Source: Labrenzia sp. VG12 (GTDB lineage: Bacteria > Pseudomonadota > Alphaproteobacteria > Rhizobiales > Stappiaceae). From it: DNA of 64,000 nt. Each line of letters opens with the position of its first letter. Position 1 is the first letter of the stretch. The translations under genes and the position numbers were made by a program. Under the pieces are notes generated by a model. That model was not told the DNA's origin, did not search any database, and was given only the letters and a program-made list of their open reading frames with translations. The stretch lies in contig NZ_CP022529.1 of the NCBI RefSeq assembly GCF_002237595.1, forward strand, positions 3,968,001-4,032,000, read 5' to 3'. Shown here in pieces: positions 26,755 through 37,021 of the stretch.

Positions 26755-27696
26755 TTACGAGCGCCTGTCGGCCGCCGCACCTACCCCCACATCCCTGTCC
26801 CAATAGGGCAGGTCGGGGTCATAAAGATCGGCCAGATAGTCGATCAGAACGCGTGCGGCGCGCGGGATCAGCTGGCGGCTGGGAAACTGGATGTTGAGCG
26901 CCTTGGACGGCATCTCGAATGCCGGCAAAAGCCGCAACAGCCGGCCTTCATCCAGCAACGAATGCGCAACAAAACTCGGCAGGCGCCCGATGCCGCCCCC
27001 CGCCAGGACAGCCGCGCACAGCGCCTCACTGTTATTGATCTTCAGATTGCCGGTGACAGGGATGCTTTCCGGGCCGAGCGGTGACCGGAACTCCCAAACA
27101 TCCATGTTGTCGGAATAGGAAAAGAAGACACAATTGTGCCCGTGCAACTCCGCCGGCACGTCGGGCGCACCATGCCGGGAGACATAGTCCGGCGACGCAC
27201 AGATCACGCTGCGCAAGGGGGTCAGCTTGCGGGCAATCTGGCTGGAATCCGGCAAGTCACCCGCTCTGAGCGCAAGGTCATAGCGGTCATCGATCGCCGC
27301 CAGAAACCGGTCATCGAGCGTCAGGTCGACGCTGAGCTTCGGATGCGCCCGAAGAAAGGCCGGCAGATGGGGCGCCAGATGCCGGCTGCCGAACGCCATC
27401 GGTGCCAGAACGCGGATCTCCCCGACCGCCTCGCTGCCAAAAAGCCCCGCTTCCCGTTCCGCCGACCGGACATGATGCACGGCTTCGCTGGCATGGGCGA
27501 AATAGCGAGAACCGGCATCCGTCAGCACCAGCTTGCGTGTGCTGCGCTGAAGCAGCTGAACGCCCAATCTTGCCTCAAGTTGGGTGATGCGCCGGCTGAC
27601 CGCCGATTTGGTCAGGCCCAGATGCTCCGCTGCCCGCGAGAAACTGCGCTTTTCAACGACCGCAACAAACACGGCAAAATCGGGAATGCTCTCCAT
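26755..27696 (-). CDS. LysR-type transcriptional regulator
   Basis: A 313-residue LTTR: winged HTH at about 17-36 (FSRAAEHLGLTKSAVSRRIT), linker helix, and effector domain from about 90. It is divergent from the EamA transporter with about 106 bp between starts, the usual setting for a LysR that controls the divergent gene. It is also 84 bp upstream of and co-directional with gadB, so read-through is possible. Inducer unknown. Confidence 0.92.
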   Translation of the reverse strand: MESIPDFAVFVAVVEKRSFSRAAEHLGLTKSAVSRRITQLEARLGVQLLQRSTRKLVLTDAGSRYFAHASEAVHHVRSAEREAGLFGSEAVGEIRVLAPMAFGSRHLAPHLPAFLRAHPKLSVDLTLDDRFLAAIDDRYDLALRAGDLPDSSQIARKLTPLRSVICASPDYVSRHGAPDVPAELHGHNCVFFSYSDNMDVWEFRSPLGPESIPVTGNLKINNSEALCAAVLAGGGIGRLPSFVAHSLLDEGRLLRLLPAFEMPSKALNIQFPSRQLIPRAARVLIDYLADLYDPDLPYWDRDVGVGAAADRRS

Positions 27697-27802
27697 GATC
27701 GTTTCATTGTTGCTTTGAGATCAACTTAAAGTCAATCAATCGCCATATAGTGAAAAAGTAGAACAACAATAAATTGCCATGGACCCCAAACCGGAGCGTT
27801 TC

Positions 27803-28759
27803 ATGGCACAGCTGATATCACACCAGCCAAAGAGCGGCGCGGTCTTGCCGCTGACCCTGTTTCTGGGCGTTCTCGTTGGCGGCAATTTTGTTCTGGCAAA
27901 AGCCATCGTTCTGACCGGTCTGACGCCCCTGATGCTCTTCGAAGGACAGGTTCTGGGCGCCGGTCTCGGGCTCTGCATCGGCCTGGCGATCAAATCCAGG
28001 CACGATTTTCGGGCCCTCCTGGGCAGACCCGTCGCGCTCTATTGCCTCATCAACGGCCTGCTCGGCGTCTCCGCCCCGCAGATCCTGAGCTATGTTGCCC
28101 TTCAGCAGGTGTCCGCCGGTCTTTTCTCGGCCCTGGTGACCCTCTCTCCGCTGCTGACCTTCTGCTTCGCTTCACTGATAAGGCGCGAACTGCTGCCGCT
28201 GCACCGGCTGACGGGCATTCTGGTCGGGCTCGCCGCGGTGACACTGGCAATGGCAGACGGCAACCGGTCGATGGAGGCAGGCCTCCCGTGGCTGCTTGCG
28301 GCCGGGCTCGTCCCCGTCCTCCTCGCGCTCACCAATGTCTACCGGGAGCGGGCAATGCCGCAAGGTGCCAACCCACTGGTTCTGGCCGGTGGGACCCTGC
28401 TGTCCCAGGCCGTCCTGTTTCTGCCCGTAGCGCTGGTCTGGGGCGGCGGCCTCCCGCAGTTTCAAGCCCAGATCTGGATCGGCCCCGCCATTCTGCTTGT
28501 CTGCGCCGCCACTGCACTTGGCTACGTCCTGACCTTTGAGCTTCTTAGGCGCACCGACGGTGTCGGCTTCAGCCAGGTCGGTTATGTCGTCACCCTCACC
28601 GGCATCGCCGCCGGGGCGATCTTCTTCCAGGAGCCAGTCGGACCGGTCTTTGCGCTTTCGGTGCTGCTGCTCTTTCTGGGCGTCGCGCTTTCCAATGCCA
28701 GCGCCCCGCGTTTCCCCCGCCTCTTCAAACGCCCCCAACCGTCAAACAAGGAGATTTGA
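27803..28759 (+). CDS. EamA/DMT family transporter
   Basis: A 318-residue drug/metabolite transporter with ten TM helices in two EamA repeats (about 17-145 and 160-300). I choose the ATG at 27803, with GGAG 6 nt upstream, rather than the ATG at 27779. Family members export amino acids or other small metabolites. It is probably controlled by the divergent LysR and co-transcribed with the SnoaL-like gene, which starts 1 bp after its stop. Confidence 0.9.
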   Translation: MAQLISHQPKSGAVLPLTLFLGVLVGGNFVLAKAIVLTGLTPLMLFEGQVLGAGLGLCIGLAIKSRHDFRALLGRPVALYCLINGLLGVSAPQILSYVALQQVSAGLFSALVTLSPLLTFCFASLIRRELLPLHRLTGILVGLAAVTLAMADGNRSMEAGLPWLLAAGLVPVLLALTNVYRERAMPQGANPLVLAGGTLLSQAVLFLPVALVWGGGLPQFQAQIWIGPAILLVCAATALGYVLTFELLRRTDGVGFSQVGYVVTLTGIAAGAIFFQEPVGPVFALSVLLLFLGVALSNASAPRFPRLFKRPQPSNKEI

Positions 28760-28760
28760 C

Positions 28761-29138
28761 ATGCAGATCACGACAGAAACCACCACCCCCTATCGCGACC
28801 TGATTGCCGGGCTTTATACGGCCGTGGACGACCTCGATGCCGAAGGCGTCGGCAGTCTCGTGACAGACGATGTTCGGTTCCGGCTCGGCAATTTTGAAAC
28901 ACTCCAGGGCCGGCAGGCGGTAATCGATGCCAACGCCGCGTTCTTCGGAACCATCTCGGCGATGCAGCACACGATTTCGGGTATCTGGTCAGACGGCAAC
29001 ACGGTGATCTGTTCCGGTGAGGTGCACTATACCCGCCAGGACACCAGCAGCCTGTCGGTGCCCTTCGCAACCGTGCTGGCCCTGACAGGCAGTCGGATTG
29101 CGGATTACCGTGTCTTTGTCGACGTCTCACCGCTCTGA
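28761..29138 (+). CDS. SnoaL/NTF2-like protein
   Basis: A 125-residue cone-fold protein with the opening helix DLIAGLYTAVDDLDAEGVGSLV and barrel strands typical of the SnoaL-like group; it may bind or isomerise a small hydrophobic ligand. The start has AAGGAG 7 nt upstream and lies 1 bp after the transporter stop. The 3' end overlaps the convergent XRE regulator gene by 34 bp, so the two mRNAs are mutually antisense there. Confidence 0.85.
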   Translation: MQITTETTTPYRDLIAGLYTAVDDLDAEGVGSLVTDDVRFRLGNFETLQGRQAVIDANAAFFGTISAMQHTISGIWSDGNTVICSGEVHYTRQDTSSLSVPFATVLALTGSRIADYRVFVDVSPL

Positions 29139-29890
29139 GACCGCGAAGAGCCGACGGGCGGCGCGATGGTCAGGATGTCGGGAAAGCTGACCGGTGCAAA
29201 GGCACCCGTCAGTTTGAAGGTGGTCAGGTCGTCGTCGTGCGAAACCATCTGGTCCTGCCGGGCGAGTTCCGCGATGGTTTCCTTCAGGCTCTCGATTTCC
29301 CGCAAGATAAAGGCGCCGGTGTCGGGCAGCATGCGGCGGGAGACGGTGAAAAACGCCCCCTGATTGCCGCCCCGCGCCTCGATCACCTGGCCCAGGAACC
29401 GCGTGTTGATTTCTTTCAGAAGCGGGATCAACGGCCCGTCGGGCCGGAAACGGACCGGCGCCGTCCAGGTGATGCGGATGCGGTTGCCCGGATGCACCTC
29501 CGCCAGCCCGAGCGCCTCCAGCGCCCGGCCGAGGCGGAACATGTCCTCCGGCGTCAGTTGAAACCGGTCCTCGATATCCTGCTGCGGGATCGGTTCGCGC
29601 AGCAGGATGAACAGAAAGAACAGCGACGGATCCGCCGCGAGCCGGGCTTCGGTCGCCACCGGCAACAGGCTGGTTTCTTCAGATGTGCGTTCCGCCCGGT
29701 GCAGCACATCGGCAAGCGGCACCTCCAGGATGTCGCAAATCTCCAGAAGCCGGCTCAGCTTGCAGTCATGGCCGGCAAAGATCCGTTTCACGGTCGGCTC
29801 GGAGACTTCCATGCGCAGGGCCAGATCCGCATAGGTCATGCCGCGGGCTTTCAGAACGCCCTGCAGGATTTTGAACGTATCGCCGCGCAT
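29105..29890 (-). CDS. XRE family transcriptional regulator
   Basis: 261 residues: Cro/C1-type HTH at about 8-60 (LRMEVSEPTVKRIFAG is the recognition region) followed by a roughly 180-residue C-terminal domain of unknown ligand specificity. It is divergent from the exported SMP-30-like gene, with 125 bp between starts, so it may regulate that gene and itself. The last 34 bp overlap the convergent SnoaL-like gene. Confidence 0.88.
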   Translation of the reverse strand: MRGDTFKILQGVLKARGMTYADLALRMEVSEPTVKRIFAGHDCKLSRLLEICDILEVPLADVLHRAERTSEETSLLPVATEARLAADPSLFFLFILLREPIPQQDIEDRFQLTPEDMFRLGRALEALGLAEVHPGNRIRITWTAPVRFRPDGPLIPLLKEINTRFLGQVIEARGGNQGAFFTVSRRMLPDTGAFILREIESLKETIAELARQDQMVSHDDDLTTFKLTGAFAPVSFPDILTIAPPVGSSRSQSGETSTKTR

Positions 29891-30015
29891 CTGCTTGTTT
29901 GATCCTTCAGATCGTCAACTCGTATCGTTTTTTGATACCATATTTTCTGAAATTGCCAAACAAGTTCGATTTCTGCATTCGAGACCCATCGACACTTCTC
30001 AAGAAAGGTCCTCTC

Positions 30016-30861
30016 ATGCAGATCCTGAAACCCCTTGTCACCGCCGGTTGTCTTGCGCTCTTCCCCCTCTCCGCCGAAGCGGGGTCGCTCTGGTCCACCG
30101 AAGGCTTCGACATGCCCGAATCCGTTCTTTTCGACGCTAGCAATGACCGGCTGGTCGTCAGCGTCATGCAGGGCGCGCCGAATGCCGTCGACGGCAACGG
30201 GCACCTGGCGCTTCTCTCCACCGACGGCAAGGTGATCGACGCTGCCTGGGCCACCGGCATGGATGCCCCCAAGGGCCTTGCCCTGATGGATGGCCAGATC
30301 TTCGCCGCCGATCTCACCCACCTGCGCATCGTTGATGCGGCCAGCGGCGAGCTTGTTGCCTCGCTCCCTGCCGCAGGGGCCGTCTTCCTCAATGACGTTG
30401 CCACCAATGGCCAGGCGGTCTTTGTCTCCGACATGATGACCCACACGATCTGGCGCTATGCGGATGGTCGTTTTGAAAAATGGCTCGAAACGCCGGAACT
30501 TGCCCATCCGAATGGACTTTTCTGGGACGATGGCCGCCTGCTGGTCGGCAGCTGGGGCAAGGGCCTTCAGCAGGATTTCACCACCGAAGCCCCGGGCAGC
30601 CTGCTCAGCATCGACGCGGAGACAAAGGCTATCTCGGTTGTCGCCAGCAACATCGGCAACATCGACGGCATTGTCCGCCTGAACGGCAAGCTTGTTCTCA
30701 ACGACTGGATCAACGGCAAGGCATTTGAGATCTCCGAAGACGGTTCTGCCACGGAAATCCTAGCAGAACCCGCCGGCCTTGCCGACATCGGCGCCGCGAA
30801 CGGCGTGCTCTACCTGCCGCATATGCTGGAAGGCCGGATCGAGGCGGTGACGCTGGACTAG
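30016..30861 (+). CDS. Exported SMP-30/gluconolactonase-like beta-propeller protein
   Basis: 281 residues starting at the ATG at 30016 (AAAGG upstream). Signal peptide about 1-22 (VTAGCLALFPLSAEA). The rest shows six-bladed-propeller repeats with acidic metal-site residues in FDMPESVLFD, VFLNDVATN and GNIDGIVRLNG, as in SMP-30/SGL proteins, which hydrolyse lactones with a divalent metal. Periplasmic; substrate unknown. Divergent from an XRE regulator. Confidence 0.82.
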   Translation: MQILKPLVTAGCLALFPLSAEAGSLWSTEGFDMPESVLFDASNDRLVVSVMQGAPNAVDGNGHLALLSTDGKVIDAAWATGMDAPKGLALMDGQIFAADLTHLRIVDAASGELVASLPAAGAVFLNDVATNGQAVFVSDMMTHTIWRYADGRFEKWLETPELAHPNGLFWDDGRLLVGSWGKGLQQDFTTEAPGSLLSIDAETKAISVVASNIGNIDGIVRLNGKLVLNDWINGKAFEISEDGSATEILAEPAGLADIGAANGVLYLPHMLEGRIEAVTLD

Positions 30862-30919
30862 GCGCGGCCCACACAGCCCTCACCGGCTGCATTTGCAAAG
30901 GCAGGAGCAGCCGGCAAAA

Positions 30920-30957
30920 CACAGCCTCCAGCGCTCAGGTGAGCTCTGGAGGCTGTG
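30920..30957. terminator. Bidirectional terminator between SMP-30-like gene and thiC
   Basis: CACAGCCTCCAG (30920-30931) pairs perfectly with CTGGAGGCTGTG (30946-30957), with an inner GCTC/GAGC stem. On the minus strand it is followed by TTTT, so it should end thiC transcripts; on the plus strand CGTTT follows. Confidence 0.75.
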
Positions 30958-31042
30958 CGTTTCAGGGCACTGGCCGCTGGATGTGATGGGGAACGTCCGC
31001 TCCTGTCCCTCACCTCCGCGCGGGTCGTCCGCTCAGATCGCG

Positions 31043-32866
<1,824 letters not shown>

Positions 32867-32969
32867 CTTGAGGCTCCAATCATCTTGCTTGGAGACCCAG
32901 TTCGCAGCCGGAATGATGGAGAAACGCCGGAACGGCCCGTTTCCGGGCACCGTCCGTCGCAGCGCTCGC

Positions 32970-33071
32970 ACCGTCCCTACGCCAGTATGAACTGGATCAG
33001 GTTCAACGGGTCACTGCGCTGCCATTCAAAACGGCCCAGCAGACTCTCAGCCCCTTGTCGGGACACCCCGG
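32970..33071 (-). promoter_or_regulatory. TPP riboswitch (THI element)
   Basis: On the minus strand, GTCCC/GGGAC closes P1. The pyrimidine-sensing CTGAGAGT and the pyrophosphate-sensing ACCTGATCCAGTTCATACTGG with GCGTAGGGA are all present in order. It ends about 104 nt before the thiC start and controls it by thiamine pyrophosphate. Confidence 0.95.
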
Positions 33072-33138
33072 GTAACGCCGCTATCGACATTCATCCACTT
33101 GCCTTTGTCAATATGGTGACGCGTGAAAAACTCACTGC

Positions 33139-33286
33139 TGTCACCCCGGGCGAATAAAGCAAGTCCCGGGTCCTGCTCGTTTGCAGAGAGTGGGTCCTTT
33201 CAGCACGACCGCAAAGCAGACACCGGCCTCCGCAAGCAGCCCTGCGAGTGGGCCCCGGGTCTGCGCTCTGCTTGCCCGGGGTGACA
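33139..33286. repeat. 148-bp repeat unit A, copy 1
   Basis: Bounded by inverted ends TGTCACCCCGGGC and GCCCGGGGTGACA. It shares an almost identical interior (for example CTCGTTTGCAGAGAGTGGG) with copy 2, in the same orientation. Confidence 0.85.
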
Positions 33287-33337
33287 CGGAAGGTAAGGGC
33301 CGCACCCATCCGTCACACCGCCAGCACACCCTCACCA

Positions 33338-33524
33338 CGTCATTCCGGACAAGTGCAGCACAGCTGCGCGCTGATCCGGAACCCAGCGCATCAGCGCGAG
33401 CGGCAGCGAGCACAAAAACAATCAAATGACTGAGTCGCTCGATAAAGACGCGCCCAGGGCGCGGAGTAATCGCTGGGTTCCGGATCTGGCCATGCAGCTG
33501 CGCTGCAGACCGTCCGGAATGACG
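33338..33524. repeat. Palindromic repeat unit B
   Basis: The outer arms CGTCATTCCGGAC (33338-33350) and GTCCGGAATGACG (33512-33524) are perfect inverted repeats. The inner arms GATCCGGAACCCAGCG (33373-33388) and its complement (33471-33486) are also perfect. It sits between the two A copies. A third CGTCATTCCGGA occurs at about 33769. Confidence 0.8.
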
Positions 33525-33570
33525 GTGGCAGGGTCTCGGCAAATGGCGGCCTCGTGCGAACAAACACGCC

Positions 33571-33718
33571 TGTCACCCCGGGCGCGCGAAGCAAGACCCG
33601 GGGCCTACTCGTTTGCAGAGAGTGGGTCCTTTCAGCACGACCGCAAAACAGCCACCGGATTCCGCAAGCAGCCCTGCGAGTGGGCCCCGGGTCTGCGCTG
33701 CGCTTGCCCGGGGTGACA
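33571..33718. repeat. 148-bp repeat unit A, copy 2
   Basis: Same length, inverted ends and orientation as copy 1, with scattered substitutions. Confidence 0.85.
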
Positions 33719-33825
33719 CGGAGATTGATCCGCTCCTGCCCGTCATACCGCCAACAAGCCCTCATCACGTCATTCCGGATCTGCACGCCTGCCTTCGCTT
33801 CGGTGTACCGGCTCAGGTCCTTGCA

Positions 33826-33977
33826 CCCCTCTCCCCCTTGCGGGGGAGATGTCTCCGCCAGGAGACAGAGGGGGGTATCATCTGATCAATTTCATTCGGA
33901 CTATCTGAATGAGTGGCGACCGCTTCCCCCCCTCTGTCCGTTTCACGGACATCTCCCCCACAAGGGGGGAGAGGGGC
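33826..33977. repeat. Inverted pair of CTCCCCC-type repeats (unit C)
   Basis: 33826-33877 and 33926-33977 are inverted copies of a roughly 52-bp unit (CTCTCCCCC...GGGGGAGATGTC and its complement). This is the style of the multi-copy intergenic repeats common in Hyphomicrobiales. Confidence 0.75.
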
Positions 33978-34034
33978 AGGAACCCAGAACGTGGTGGGCA
34001 CATTCGGTGTCGGAGACTGCGGCAAGGCCTCAGC

Positions 34035-34190
34035 CCCCCACCCTTGATCCCTCCCCACAAGGGGGAGGGAGACGCTAGTGGCAAACGGGCGAAAAACGAT
34101 ACAGGTCGGAACGCGAGACCAGGCACCTCTCCGGCAGAACGGCACAGCCGGTTCCCCCTCCCCTTGTGGGGAGGGGTTAGGGGTGGGGGT
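34035..34190. repeat. Inverted pair of CTCCCCACAAGGGG repeats (unit D)
   Basis: 34035-34071 and 34153-34190 are inverted copies of a roughly 37-bp G/C-run element, immediately upstream of the ABC exporter operon. Confidence 0.7.
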
Positions 34191-34307
34191 TCCGGGCGTC
34201 TGCCTTCGATCTTCCAAACGCCCGGCCAAAAACCCCTTCCTCCGGTTTTACCGGACCGAAAGGTCCCCGCCGTATCCTCCCCAAAACCACGTTCAAACGA
34301 GTGCCTG

Positions 34308-35114
34308 ATGCCGACCGCCAGCCCTGCAGCCCTCGAGATATTCAATCTTCACAAGCGCTTCAGCGACCCTGCCGTCAACGACCTGTCGCTGAAGGTCAAG
34401 GCAGGCGAATTCTATGCCCTGCTCGGCCCGAACGGCGCGGGCAAGACAACGACGCTGCGGATGGTGTCCGGCCTGCTGGAAGCCGATGCCGGCACGGTCC
34501 GGATCTGCGGCATCGATGCCTTCAAGGACCCGATTGCGGCCAAGAAGATCCTGGCCTGGGTGCCGGACGAGCCGATGGTCTATGACAAGCTGACGCCGCT
34601 GGAATATCTGGAATTCGTCGCCGGCCTCTGGAACATGGACGCTGATTTCGCGCAGGCCAAGGCCGACAGCCTGCTCGAGGCCTTCGGGCTCGGCCCCCAT
34701 GCGGGTGAGCGCTGCGGCGGCTTTTCCAAGGGCATGCGCCAGAAAGTGGCGCTGGCAGGCGCGTTGATCCATGAACCGCGCCTGATCATTCTCGATGAAC
34801 CGCTCACAGGGCTTGATGCGGGCTCGGCCCGGCAAGTGAAGCAGGTGCTTAGCAATCTGGTCGCCAAAGGCGTCACCGTCATCATGACAACCCATATTCT
34901 AGAAGTCGCCGAGCGCATGGCCGACCGGATCGGCATCATCGCCCGCGGCCAGCTGGTCGCCGAAGGCACGCTGGCGGAGCTGCGGTCCCGCGCCAGCGCC
35001 GAGGGCCATTCCCTGGAGGATATCTTCCTCGACATCGTCGGCGGCGCTCAAAGCGACGGTCAAAGCGACACCTTCACGGACCCCTCTCAACTCCCCGACG
35101 AGAAGGTGGCATGA
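34308..35114 (+). CDS. ABC transporter ATP-binding protein
   Basis: 268 residues: Walker A GPNGAGKTT at 40-48, signature FSKGMRQKV, Walker B LIILDEPLTGLD and the H-loop TTHILE, of the CcmA/drug-exporter type. It overlaps the permease gene by ATGA, so the pair forms one exporter. I start at the ATG at 34308; the open frame runs 400 bp further upstream through repeats, which cannot be coding. Substrate unknown. Confidence 0.9.
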   Translation: MPTASPAALEIFNLHKRFSDPAVNDLSLKVKAGEFYALLGPNGAGKTTTLRMVSGLLEADAGTVRICGIDAFKDPIAAKKILAWVPDEPMVYDKLTPLEYLEFVAGLWNMDADFAQAKADSLLEAFGLGPHAGERCGGFSKGMRQKVALAGALIHEPRLIILDEPLTGLDAGSARQVKQVLSNLVAKGVTVIMTTHILEVAERMADRIGIIARGQLVAEGTLAELRSRASAEGHSLEDIFLDIVGGAQSDGQSDTFTDPSQLPDEKVA

Positions 35115-36667
35115 GCCGCGCTTTGGCTTCCCCGCTGGCGTTTTCGGCGCTGATCCGCTTTTCCCGGCATGAATTGCGCCTTGCCTGGCGCGACTGGGCC
35201 TGGATCTTTTCCGGCTGGCGCAAGACCGGCTTGAAACGCACCCTCATCGGCATGGGCCTCTTCTACGCGGTCCTGCATCTCATCGCCTATGCCGTGCTCG
35301 CGCCCCAGTTTGCCGGTGGTTTTCAGCTCGACCAGACCGCGCTGGCGGTGATTTCGGTCTCCGTCCTGCTCAGCTTCACCATGATGCTGTCCCAGGCGAT
35401 CGAGTCGGTGACGCGCGCCTTTTACGCCCGCGACGATCTCGACCTGATCCTGTCCTCGCCCGCGCCGTCGCGGGATCTCTTTCTGGTTCGCATCGCCATG
35501 ATGGCGCTCACCAGCTGGGTGATGTCCGCGCTGGTAATCTCGCCTTTTTTGAATGTGGCAGCCGCCCTTGGCGGGGCCCACTGGCTGTCGGGCTATCTGG
35601 TCATTCTCGCCGCCTCAATGACGGCGACCGGTGCGGGCATCCTGATGACGCTGGCCCTTTTTCAAACGGTCGGGCCGAAGCGCACGCGGCTGCTGGCGCA
35701 GATCCTGGCGGCGGTTGTCGGCGCGACCTTCCTGATCGGCTTGCAGGTGGTCGCGATCCTCTCCTTCGGCTCCATGTCGCGCTTTGCCCTCTTCGAGGCT
35801 GATTTCCTGCGCGCGACGGTGCCCTCCGCCAGCTCGCTCTGGTGGTTCCCCGCGCGGGCCGTCGCCGGAAAGACAAGTGTTGTTGCCCTGATGCTCGCAG
35901 GCTCCTTTGTGTTTTTTGCCATCGGCGCCTGGTGCGGCGCCGTCCAGTTCCGCCGCATCGTGGTGAAGGCGCTCGGCGTCGCCGAGACCACCCGGCAGAG
36001 CCGCGCCACACACCGCCCGTTCCAGGGCCACTCGGCGCTCGGCGCGCTGGTCACCAAGGAACTGAAGCTGATTGCCCGCGATCCCTGGCTGGTGTCGCAG
36101 ACGCTGATGCAGGTGCTTTATCTGGTCCCGCCCGCCGTGATGCTCTGGGTGAGTTTCGGCGCCAATACCGAGATTTCCGTCCTGGTCGCGCCGGTGATCG
36201 TGATGGCCACCGGCCAGCTCGCCGGCGGCCTCGCCTGGCTGACGATCTCCGGCGAGGACGCCCCCGACCTGATCGCCACGGCCCCCCTCTCGGCTTTCAC
36301 ACGCCTCGCCGCAAAAGTTCTGGCCGCACAGGCGCTCATTGTCGCCGTCCTGCTGCCCATCACGCTGGCCCTCGCCACCCTGTCGATCTGGGGCGCGCTG
36401 ATCACCTTCCTGGGCGCCCTGATCGCAGCCAGTTGCGCGATCCTGATCCAGCTCTGGTTCCGCGCCCAGGCCAGCCGCACCAATTTCCGCCGCCGCCAGG
36501 TCGCCTCCAAGGCCTCCACCTTCGCCGAAGCCGGCGCGTCGATCTCCTGCGCAGGTGCAACGGCGCTCGTCGCGGCGGGGAGTGTGTTGGCTGTGGTACC
36601 GTTGGTGTTGCTCGGGATTGTGCTGGGGGTGGCTTGGGGGGTGAGGCCGAAGGGGACCGCGCAGTAG
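35111..36667 (+). CDS. ABC exporter permease
   Basis: 518 residues with about ten to twelve TM helices in two halves separated by a cytosolic stretch (ETTRQSRATHRPFQGH, about residues 295-312). The size and layout fit the two-component ABC-2-like exporters of Gram-negative bacteria. It is translationally coupled to the ATPase through an ATGA overlap. Substrate not predictable. Last gene before the low-GC Argonaute island. Confidence 0.85.
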   Translation: MSRALASPLAFSALIRFSRHELRLAWRDWAWIFSGWRKTGLKRTLIGMGLFYAVLHLIAYAVLAPQFAGGFQLDQTALAVISVSVLLSFTMMLSQAIESVTRAFYARDDLDLILSSPAPSRDLFLVRIAMMALTSWVMSALVISPFLNVAAALGGAHWLSGYLVILAASMTATGAGILMTLALFQTVGPKRTRLLAQILAAVVGATFLIGLQVVAILSFGSMSRFALFEADFLRATVPSASSLWWFPARAVAGKTSVVALMLAGSFVFFAIGAWCGAVQFRRIVVKALGVAETTRQSRATHRPFQGHSALGALVTKELKLIARDPWLVSQTLMQVLYLVPPAVMLWVSFGANTEISVLVAPVIVMATGQLAGGLAWLTISGEDAPDLIATAPLSAFTRLAAKVLAAQALIVAVLLPITLALATLSIWGALITFLGALIAASCAILIQLWFRAQASRTNFRRRQVASKASTFAEAGASISCAGATALVAAGSVLAVVPLVLLGIVLGVAWGVRPKGTAQ

Positions 36668-37021
36668 GGCGGGGTGCGTTCTAGATAAAGGGCTGCTTTG
36701 TGTTCCCAGGTCGGTCGTTCGCAGGATCTCGGCGCTACCCGCAAAGCTGTCATTCGTTGCAGCTTGAATGAATGACCTGTTTGGTGTCGGAAGGGACTGT
36801 CTAACTCTTAAAGTGCGACTTGTAACTATGAATTGCACTCAAACTCGAAACATTGGTCAACAAAGCACGCAACTCATTTGCGTGTATAGCCCTCTGACTT
36901 TCTTAGGTATTTGAGCTTCGGTTGTAGAAACAAATTGCACTCGACACTCATTGCAATCAAAGTGAGGCACATAAACTATATTGGCTAATTTGGCGACAGT
37001 GTAGAGAGACTAAGACTACAA
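36668..37021. other. AT-rich leader of the Argonaute operon
   Basis: 354 bp without a gene. After about 36790 the sequence turns clearly more AT-rich than the flanks. The 10-mer AATTGCACTC occurs twice in direct orientation (36831-36840 and 36933-36942), and TTGCAA / TATATT boxes (36951-36956, 36977-36982; spacing 20 bp, so poor) precede the Argonaute start. No att-like repeat or integrase is seen. Confidence 0.5.

Larger units (their letters stand above)
32867..34307. other. 1.4-kb repeat-rich intergenic region
   Basis: It holds the TPP riboswitch/leader of thiC (to about 33071), then roughly 1.1 kb of duplicated and inverted repeat units and finally the upstream region of the ABC exporter. 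Open frames here, on both strands, are low-complexity translations of repeats; I see no real gene. Confidence 0.75.

Noticed and set aside
33141..34229. Several 60-170-codon ORFs in the repeat cluster
   Set aside because: They translate GC-rich repeats on both strands into Arg/Pro/Gly-rich sequence with no ribosome sites.
36951..36982. Sigma70 promoter TTGCAA / TATATT before the Argonaute gene
   Set aside because: The spacing is 20 bp, outside the usual range; mentioned only in the gap description.
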